NCBI GenBank assembly: GCA_014523625.1
Contig: JAATVP010000019.1
Location: 1 to 10,438, forward strand
Length of the DNA: 10,438 bases
Reading direction: 5' to 3'
From: Nitrososphaerales archaeon TH5896
GTDB taxonomy: Archaea > Thermoproteota > Nitrososphaeria > Nitrososphaerales > Nitrososphaeraceae
How positions within the stretch are numbered: the first letter of the stretch is position 1; the number at the start of each line of letters is the position of its first letter. Positions 5,638-10,438 of this stretch are shown here, one piece after another. The notes beneath the pieces are model-generated. The model did not search any database, was not told where the DNA came from, and saw only the letters and a list, made by a program, of their open reading frames with translations. A program made the position numbers and the translations under genes.

Positions 5638-7122
5638 TTAACCAAATCCATACTCTCCCCATTTCATGGTGACGTGTGCCTGAGTTTCTTCATCAACTGT
5701 AGCTAAAACTTGTATATCTCGATTAAATCCTTCTTGATGCCATTTTGTTGTCGCGTCAATTCCTACTTTAGATCCTAAGTTAAGAAGAGGTGATGATGGA
5801 TCTAGAGTATCAGTTGGTGCGTTCTCGATAATCATAAGATCACGTTTGGGATCAGTTCTCGTAGTCACTGCCCAGAGGACTTCGTCCATGTCATGTACAT
5901 TAATGTCATGATCCACTGTAACGAACATCTTGGTAAGAGAAAGTTGTCCCATTCCCCAAAGCCCCATCATTACCTTCTTTGCCTGTCCAGGATATCGCTT
6001 TTTGATCGAAATAATCGCAAGTCCTTGAAACCACGCTGCAGGGGGCATCGAGAAATCAACTACCTCTGGATGAAACATTTGTATCAGAGGTAGGAATGAA
6101 CGTTCTATGACCTTCCCTATATAAGCATCTTCAAGGATCGGTTTGCCTACTACTGTAGTGAGATATATTGGATTCTTTCTCATGCTTATGCAGGTCAGAT
6201 TGAAACACGGATAGGGCTCAGGAGGCGTATAGTAACCTGTATGGTCGCCAAATGGTCCTTCCATTTGCATATCATCTGGGTCGACGTAGCCTTCCAATAC
6301 TATCTCCGCTGTTGCAGGAACCTCAAGATCAACAGTATTACATTTCACTAACTTGATACCCTTCTTCCTTACGATTCCTGAAAATAGGTATTTGTCCATG
6401 CCTTCCGGAACTGGTGCAACAGCGCTAAACAAAGTCGCCGGATCTGCCCCAATTATCACTGCGACAGGTATCTGTCTATCTCTACTACCTTCTTCCCCAC
6501 TTTTTGACCTTTTGTCTTTAAGGATCTCTAGATGTTGTGCTCCGCGTTTGTGTATCTGCCAATGCATTATAGCCTTCCTTGTATTCAAGATCTGCATCCT
6601 GTATACTCCCATGTTATTAACCTCAGTCTCTGGATGCTTTGTCACTGTTAATCCAAACGTGATGAATTTTCCGGCATCACCTTTGAAGGACCTCAATACC
6701 GGGAGTATGGATAGATCCGCTTTTTCTTCAGTTAGCACAATTTCTTTGACCGGCCCATTGTCTATGTGTTTCGGACCATAGTCTGAAATTTCAGATAGCT
6801 TGGGCAGCATTTTAAGCTTGCCAAATACACCTGTAGGCATCTTCATTCTCGTGAGGTCTACGATCCTGTTACCTATCTGTGAGAAATCATCCTCTTCTAG
6901 TGCTATCCTCAACCGCTCATCTGATCCTAAAGTATTTCCCAAGATTGGGATGGTATAACCTTTGACGTTTTCGAATAGAACCGCAGGTTTATCTTTGGCA
7001 TACATGAGTCTACGCATTATTTCAGCCACTTCCAGTTCAGGATCTACTGAAGCCTTTACTCGCGTCAGTTGTCCCTTTTGTTCCAGTGCATCAGCAAAAT
7101 CTCTCAGACTCTCAAGAGGCAT
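5638..7122 (-). CDS. UbiD-family prenylated-FMN decarboxylase
   Basis: A full-length 494-residue member of the UbiD family, the same size as E. coli UbiD. Landmarks: NNMGVYRMQ (169-177) with the metal-binding Asn and a conserved Arg; the His-rich HWQIHKRGAQH (187-197); AEIVLEG (272-278), which carries catalytic-type glutamates; and MEGPFGDHTGYY (287-298). These build the prenylated-FMN and metal site that catalyses reversible decarboxylation of conjugated carboxylic acids. Activity needs a UbiX-type prenyltransferase, not seen here. Archaea lack ubiquinone; in many of them the UbiD homologue is trans-anhydromevalonate 5-phosphate decarboxylase of the modified mevalonate pathway, and that is my preferred role, with menaquinone-related decarboxylation as the alternative. 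No pathway partner is adjacent. ATG 7122 is supported by a TATA-like box about 30 bases upstream. Confidence 0.9.
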   Translation of the reverse strand: MPLESLRDFADALEQKGQLTRVKASVDPELEVAEIMRRLMYAKDKPAVLFENVKGYTIPILGNTLGSDERLRIALEEDDFSQIGNRIVDLTRMKMPTGVFGKLKMLPKLSEISDYGPKHIDNGPVKEIVLTEEKADLSILPVLRSFKGDAGKFITFGLTVTKHPETEVNNMGVYRMQILNTRKAIMHWQIHKRGAQHLEILKDKRSKSGEEGSRDRQIPVAVIIGADPATLFSAVAPVPEGMDKYLFSGIVRKKGIKLVKCNTVDLEVPATAEIVLEGYVDPDDMQMEGPFGDHTGYYTPPEPYPCFNLTCISMRKNPIYLTTVVGKPILEDAYIGKVIERSFLPLIQMFHPEVVDFSMPPAAWFQGLAIISIKKRYPGQAKKVMMGLWGMGQLSLTKMFVTVDHDINVHDMDEVLWAVTTRTDPKRDLMIIENAPTDTLDPSSPLLNLGSKVGIDATTKWHQEGFNRDIQVLATVDEETQAHVTMKWGEYGFG

Positions 7123-7148
7123 GGAACGGTAATGTCATTGCTCTTAAC

Positions 7149-7156
7149 TAATAAAT
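7149..7156 (-). promoter_or_regulatory. TATA-like box of the UbiD-family gene
   Basis: The minus strand reads ATTTATTA, centred about 30 bases before ATG 7122, predicting a leader of only a few bases. Confidence 0.5.
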
Positions 7157-7326
7157 GAATCCAGTCAGTGCTAGTTCTAGTACTTTGCCCATGGGAATTC
7201 AAAGAAGGTGAGTAGTGTATGCCCTGTGAAGTGTGGATTCACAATGTATGACTATAACTATTCAAACTAACAATTGCATTCGCGGCAGAAGATTACTCGA
7301 GAATTAAGGCTTTGAAAGGAGAAAAA

Positions 7327-7357
7327 AGGCAGATGCCTAAAGGCTGCGTATCGCAGC
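7327..7357 (+). other. Two adjacent hairpins upstream of the ABC ATPase gene
   Basis: AGGC/GCCT (7327-7330 and 7335-7338, loop AGAT) is followed after four bases by GCTGCG/CGCAGC (7343-7348 and 7352-7357, loop TAT). Both are perfect stems, and the second is GC-rich against an AT-rich background. They lie about 50 bases upstream of the proposed TATA box, so they would be outside the mRNA unless an upstream start exists. They could be part of a small RNA, a regulator site or chance; no known RNA family was recognised. Confidence 0.35.
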
Positions 7358-7406
7358 TAGGACAGCAACTAAAGGGTGGAATAGAAACGAATCCGCCAGA
7401 TTAAGT

Positions 7407-7414
7407 CTATAAAG
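7407..7414 (+). promoter_or_regulatory. TATA-like box of the ABC ATPase gene
   Basis: CTATAAAG lies about 40 bases before the TTG start at 7452; transcription would begin near 7436, giving a leader of about 16 bases that contains AGAAGG at 7441-7446, a weak purine-rich ribosome-binding candidate. Confidence 0.5.
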
Positions 7415-7451
7415 TACTCTAACATGTTTACCCAATGTGTAGAAGGCTTAC

Positions 7452-8228
7452 TTGGCAAAAATTGTAGTAAAAGACGTAACTAAGAGATTTGTGGAAAGCA
7501 GGACGGGGGCAGTAGTAACTGCCATAGAAGACATAAATTTTAGTATTGACGAAGGGCAGTTCGTTTGTCTAGTAGGACCATCGGGGTGCGGTAAGTCTAC
7601 GATGCTGAATATTCTTGCCGGACTGGAAAACCCGACTAGCGGGACTGTGATACTCAATGGAAACCCTGTTGTTGGTACTGGACCAGATCGGATCATGGTT
7701 TTCCAGGAAAATGCTCTTTTTCCGTGGTTAAAGGTAATCGAAAACGTTGAATTTGGTCTGAAAATGGCCGGAGTAGACAAGGCTAAGCGCTATGAGATAG
7801 CGATAAGATATCTTGATATGATGCAATTGACTAAATTTGCTCAATCATATATTTATCAACTTTCTGGTGGAATGAAACAGAGGGTCGCAATCGCGCGAGC
7901 ATTGGTAATGGATCCGGAGGTACTACTCATGGACGAACCATTCGCAGCATTAGATTCTCAGACCCGCGATTTGCTATTGGTAGAATTGCAGTTAATTTGG
8001 GCGAAGACTAGGAAAACAATTGTCTTTGTGACTCACAACATTCTTGAATCAGTCTGTCTTGGGGACAAGGTTATTGTCTTTACAAGCAGGCCAGGGCATT
8101 TGAAGAGGGAGATCCCAGTAGATTATAGAAGACCGAGGCTCAGCGAGGATAGTAAACTCCAGCCATACTACCGTACTATATTGGATGAGGTAAAGTCAGA
8201 AATGATTGCTGCAAAAAAGCTAGAATAG
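7452..8228 (+). CDS. ABC transporter ATP-binding protein, NitT/TauT (nitrate/sulfonate/taurine) type
   Basis: A complete 258-residue ABC ATPase: Walker A GPSGCGKST (42-50), Q-loop in VFQENALFPW (83-92), signature LSGGMKQR (137-144), Walker B LLMDEPF (158-164), D-loop ALDS and H-loop VTHN (193-196). The Q-loop wording (FQ-x-ALFPW) and the SRPG segment near 212 are typical of SsuB/TauB/NrtD-type subunits, which energise uptake of nitrate, sulfonates, taurine or related anions; the substrate cannot be deduced from the ATPase. The start is TTG 7452: the in-frame stop at 7440-7442 leaves no other start upstream, and the resulting N-terminus AKIVVKDVTKRF fits the family. No permease or binding protein is next to it: upstream is a divergent decarboxylase and downstream a convergent gene. 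It is therefore an orphan or works with parts encoded elsewhere. Confidence 0.9.
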   Translation: MAKIVVKDVTKRFVESRTGAVVTAIEDINFSIDEGQFVCLVGPSGCGKSTMLNILAGLENPTSGTVILNGNPVVGTGPDRIMVFQENALFPWLKVIENVEFGLKMAGVDKAKRYEIAIRYLDMMQLTKFAQSYIYQLSGGMKQRVAIARALVMDPEVLLMDEPFAALDSQTRDLLLVELQLIWAKTRKTIVFVTHNILESVCLGDKVIVFTSRPGHLKREIPVDYRRPRLSEDSKLQPYYRTILDEVKSEMIAAKKLE

Positions 8229-8306
8229 AATTGCTATGGGGACAACGAACGAAAATCGCTAGTATCTTACAACTCATCTTGTACGCTCTATGAAATTGAA
8301 GGTATT

Positions 8307-9077
8307 CTAATCATGATTTGAGATAACTTTTAGAACCTCAATTGCAGCTGCAAAATGGTTTGGTGATGTGAGTAGGACTTCGTCAGCAATTTTACTGGCT
8401 TCCATAATGAAGCTAACGGGATCTTTTGAATACTCATCCCAGTCCAATCCTATCATCTGAGCCGACTTGAGATTTTTATCTGAAGGAATCATTATACATG
8501 CCACTGTTCTTATGCCATGCTGTTTTGCCAAATCGGCAAGGTCTTCCAAATCACCTAGAGATTCGATGGATTGTGTAACTAGTGAATGTGGCTTAGAAAG
8601 TATCTTTTTTTCTATCTGAAACCTGTCAGTTATCTTTGATGGAGCAGCCAGATTAAAATTGATGTATCTATCATACTTTTCTCTTTGCAGAACCTTGAGA
8701 ATTTCGGTCGGTATGAGGTTAGACGTCGATGAATCAGGTCCTAGTTCGTCCCCCTTCAAAATTAGAATACTTTCGAGTCCCAACAAAATAGCGTCCCCTA
8801 CAAATTGCATAAATGAAGTATAATTACGGTCACGAGCCCTCAAGCTGCAGCTAATAGGTAAACTGTTTCCGGAATGTCTGATAAAATGAGCAAAAGAAAT
8901 GCCTGAAATTCGGGGGATCCCCAAGACTGAATCAGTGATGTGGATTCCATCAACCAATCCCGCCAATTCCCTTGCCCTGCCAACCAATGATAATAACGAT
9001 TTTCGTAATTCATGATCCTCAAAGTAGCGATTCTGTACTGTTTTTGGAGGATTCAGTTCAAATCGTATCTTACTCAT
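8307..9077 (-). CDS. Methylenetetrahydrofolate reductase (MetF)-like protein
   Basis: A 256-residue TIM-barrel protein of the MTHFR/MetF family. FELNPPK (6-12) corresponds to the strand carrying the catalytic Glu (E7). ARDRN (81-85), followed by LLGLESILILKGDE (98-111), matches the family's DRN...LG...I-x-L-x-GD core around the FAD pocket, and TQS (168-170) corresponds to the conserved TQ of the family. The reaction would be interconversion of methylene- and methyl-tetrahydrofolate (or the pterin equivalent) feeding methionine synthesis. It is about 40 residues shorter than E. coli MetF, and the first half is divergent, so substrate and reductant are open. Its ATG overlaps the stop of the upstream small gene (ATGA), implying translational coupling. 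It converges on the ABC ATPase gene with a 78-base gap. Confidence 0.8.
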   Translation of the reverse strand: MSKIRFELNPPKTVQNRYFEDHELRKSLLSLVGRARELAGLVDGIHITDSVLGIPRISGISFAHFIRHSGNSLPISCSLRARDRNYTSFMQFVGDAILLGLESILILKGDELGPDSSTSNLIPTEILKVLQREKYDRYINFNLAAPSKITDRFQIEKKILSKPHSLVTQSIESLGDLEDLADLAKQHGIRTVACIMIPSDKNLKSAQMIGLDWDEYSKDPVSFIMEASKIADEVLLTSPNHFAAAIEVLKVISNHD

Positions 9078-9316
9078 TTATCCATCATTGTGCTAATATC
9101 ATACAGTATGTCTACATATTCGAAAATCTGGGAATCTTGAATGATCATATAGCGAAGTTCGAGCACGTTCACCTTTAACAAGTTCGCCCTGTAATTATTA
9201 AATGCTTTTTGAAAGAGATGATCTATTTCCATCCTGTTTGAGATTAATGAACGGATTACGTGAAATAATAATGGAGTAATCCTTATTTCTCTAACTATGA
9301 AGAATCTAAGGCTCAT
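9074..9316 (-). CDS. Small unknown protein coupled to the MTHFR-like gene
   Basis: Not recognised. Start chosen at ATG 9316 (80 residues) because a TATATA box sits about 29 bases upstream, which would give a leaderless message; ATG 9364 in the same frame would add 16 residues but would place that TATA box inside the gene. The product is rich in Ile, Leu, Phe, Arg and Tyr, contains no cysteine, and looks helical; it has no clear signal peptide. The case for it being real is the ATGA overlap with the MTHFR-like start codon and the promoter placement. The zinc-bearing MetV partner known for some MetF enzymes is a different, larger, cysteine-containing protein, so this is not MetV. It may be a partner or regulator of the reductase; that is inference. 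Confidence 0.55.
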   Translation of the reverse strand: MSLRFFIVREIRITPLLFHVIRSLISNRMEIDHLFQKAFNNYRANLLKVNVLELRYMIIQDSQIFEYVDILYDISTMMDK

Positions 9317-9340
9317 CTGTCGTGTAAATGATCCAAGACA

Positions 9341-9350
9341 GTATATAGCT
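9341..9350 (-). promoter_or_regulatory. TATA box of the small gene-MTHFR operon
   Basis: The minus strand reads AGCTATATAC, centred about 29 bases before ATG 9316. This predicts a leaderless two-gene transcript and decides the start of the small gene. Confidence 0.5.
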
Positions 9351-9456
9351 GTGCATTGTACCATTGTGTGTCGGTTCTAGTAAGATCAGCCGGAAGACGG
9401 TCAATTTAACTACTATTCGTAAGTCGGCTATCAAATTTGCCTTATCGAGCTAAGCG

Positions 9457-9464
9457 AAATATAG
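9457..9464 (+). promoter_or_regulatory. TATA-like box of the NUDIX gene
   Basis: AAATATAG is centred about 33 bases before ATG 9494, giving a leader of about seven bases. It lies in the divergent gap shared with the small gene-MTHFR operon. Confidence 0.5.
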
Positions 9465-9493
9465 ATACCCTTCTGATAGTATATCGTATAATC

Positions 9494-10063
9494 ATGGATA
9501 AGGAGAATCTCCTTGCAAGAATCATGCCCCATTTAAGTTGCCCTGCATCATTGGGAAATCCGATTTATGAGACATTTAGTCTATCATCCGTGGTTGTACT
9601 GATCCACTTTACCAGATCATCTCCACACGTTCTTCTGACCAAAAGGAGTTCTAGCCTTAGGTCACACGGTGGAGAGATATCATTTCCTGGAGGGCGATAT
9701 ACCAAGGAAGACGAGAACTTGTTAAACACCGCTATCAGAGAAACAGGTGAGGAAATAGGTATCAAACTAACTGCTGGCGATATTTTAGGATGTCTTAACG
9801 CGGTGAAGACGCTTACGTCAAATTTTTTTATCGTTCCGTTCGTCAGCATTCTACAAAATATCGATCAACCCATTCCGTTCGCAGACGAAGTCGAAGCTGT
9901 ATTAGATCTTCCTCTGATGTCGTTGCTTTCCACGATGAGTCCAGACACGGAACATATCTCGATAGATGAATTATACAAATTCAATTACGATTCATATTTG
10001 ATTTGGGGAGCAACTGCCCGAATCCTCAAACAGTTAAATGAATTCATCACCCCGTCATGTTAA
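9494..10063 (+). CDS. NUDIX hydrolase, CoA-pyrophosphatase (NudL/NUDT7) type
   Basis: Start chosen at ATG 9494 (189 residues) rather than the TTG at 9437, because a TATA-like box lies just upstream and the resulting N-terminus suits the family. The segment LLTKRSSSLRSHGGEISFPGG (47-67) is the UPF0035-type motif characteristic of CoA pyrophosphatases. It runs straight into a NUDIX box, GG...E...REtgEEiG (66-89), with R82, E83, E86 and E87 as the metal-binding core. The glycine-to-arginine spacing is one residue longer than the canonical box, as in NudL. Family members cleave CoA and its derivatives to phosphopantetheine plus 3',5'-ADP. The rest (about 95-180) is an ordinary alpha/beta NUDIX fold ending in a helix. 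Substrate choice within the family remains inference. Confidence 0.88.
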   Translation: MDKENLLARIMPHLSCPASLGNPIYETFSLSSVVVLIHFTRSSPHVLLTKRSSSLRSHGGEISFPGGRYTKEDENLLNTAIRETGEEIGIKLTAGDILGCLNAVKTLTSNFFIVPFVSILQNIDQPIPFADEVEAVLDLPLMSLLSTMSPDTEHISIDELYKFNYDSYLIWGATARILKQLNEFITPSC

Positions 10064-10438
10064 GAACTAGACTATGCCTTAGGTTATTCCTCAGTTGACA
10101 CATTCAGATTAGAACCAATCTGGACCCCGATGATGCATTGCCAAGTTATTGCACTTCTTCATTTTCACAGAAGAATCAGCAACTGTAGATGAAATAGCAA
10201 GAAGTGGTAAGCATTAGAAGAAATGACACTTTCAGATTCAATAATAATAAGGGTATTTGTTTTCCAGTGATGGTTGTCGGTCGCGAAGGTTATCATTTAC
10301 TAACTATTAAGTAGATTTAACCCATTATACCCAAAGGAAAACAGAACTAGACCCTAAGTCTTATGTAGGCAATTCATGGTCTACCCAAAGACATTAGGAG
10401 ACTTTGAAGATGATGCGAGTGCTTGATCTTGTTGGAAG
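10064..10438 (+). other. Non-coding tail with no convincing gene
   Basis: 375 bases after the NUDIX gene. Both strands have frequent stops. A 20-residue fragment in the plus strand around 10150-10215 reads EESATVDEIARSG, similar to the helix-turn-helix part of archaeal winged-helix regulators, but it is framed by stops and has no start, so at most it is a decayed remnant. Two adjacent ATGs at 10410 and 10413 open a frame (MMRVLDLVG) that runs off the window and may be the start of the next plus-strand gene; no TATA box sits at the right distance. Confidence 0.4.

Larger units (their letters stand above)
7123..7451. other. Divergent intergenic region between UbiD and the ABC ATPase
   Basis: 329 bases without a convincing reading frame. 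Both ends carry TATA-like boxes for the divergent genes. A purine-rich, potentially structured stretch with two adjacent hairpins lies at 7327-7357. Nothing recognisable was seen from 7160 to 7320. Confidence 0.6.

Noticed and set aside
6353..6781. 142-codon plus-strand frame inside the UbiD gene
   Set aside because: Antisense shadow of a strongly conserved coding region with no promoter or family resemblance.
9437..9493. N-terminal extension of the NUDIX protein from TTG 9437
   Set aside because: It would begin upstream of the TATA-like box; ATG 9494 fits the promoter and the family better.
10376..10426. Small plus-strand frame MVYPKTLGDF...
   Set aside because: Only 16 codons with no promoter or family support.
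1..10438. CRISPR array, tRNA/rRNA genes, insertion sequence or attachment-site repeats
   Set aside because: No regularly spaced repeats, cloverleaf-like sequence, transposase or terminal inverted repeats were seen on either strand.

Overview
The window looks like chromosomal DNA of an ammonia-oxidising-type archaeon (Nitrososphaerota/Thaumarchaeota, probably the soil Nitrososphaerales). The evidence is indirect. Several genes have archaeal TATA-like boxes about 25-35 bases before the start codon with almost no leader and no clear Shine-Dalgarno. The protein set also fits: a cyclase-receiver fusion, a soluble histidine kinase with an N-terminal C-x2-C...FDS-x2-C metal-ribbon-like domain, an archaeal Dps-like thioferritin, a single UbiD-family decarboxylase and single-domain response regulators. 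No rRNA, tRNA, CRISPR array, transposase or integrase was seen.

Layout. Bases 1-801 (+) hold the 3' part of a class III nucleotide cyclase fused to a receiver domain; the gene starts before the window. After a short AT-rich gap comes a doubtful small reading frame (998-1219, +) and a stand-alone receiver protein (1228-1578, +). These converge, across two small hairpins, on a run of four minus-strand genes that are separately promoted as far as can be seen: a ParA/MinD-like ATPase (1670-2584), a Dps-like ferritin (2928-3521), a soluble histidine kinase (3750-5459) and a UbiD-family decarboxylase (5638-7122). A 329-base gap containing two hairpins separates UbiD from a divergent, orphan NitT/TauT-type ABC ATPase (7452-8228, +). 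That gene converges on a two-gene minus-strand operon: a small unknown protein (9074-9316) overlapping by ATGA with a methylenetetrahydrofolate-reductase-like protein (8307-9077). A divergent CoA-pyrophosphatase-type NUDIX hydrolase (9494-10063, +) follows. The last 375 bases hold no convincing gene.

How the genes may fit together. The left half is a signalling neighbourhood: two closely related receivers, one attached to a cyclase, a cytosolic histidine kinase with a probable metal-binding ribbon, a Dps-like iron/peroxide protein, and a ParA-type ATPase without ParB. A metal- or redox-responsive two-component circuit is a reasonable inference but is not shown by the sequence. The right half is housekeeping metabolism (isoprenoid or quinone decarboxylation, C1 metabolism, CoA/nucleotide clean-up) plus one transporter ATPase whose partners are elsewhere.

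The points most worth a second look are the cyclase-receiver fusion with Lys at the usual transition-state Arg position, the receiver gene whose first beta strand seems to begin upstream of any usable start codon, the inverted repeat abutting the ferritin TATA box, the hairpin pair before the ABC gene, and the unknown protein coupled to the MTHFR-like gene.
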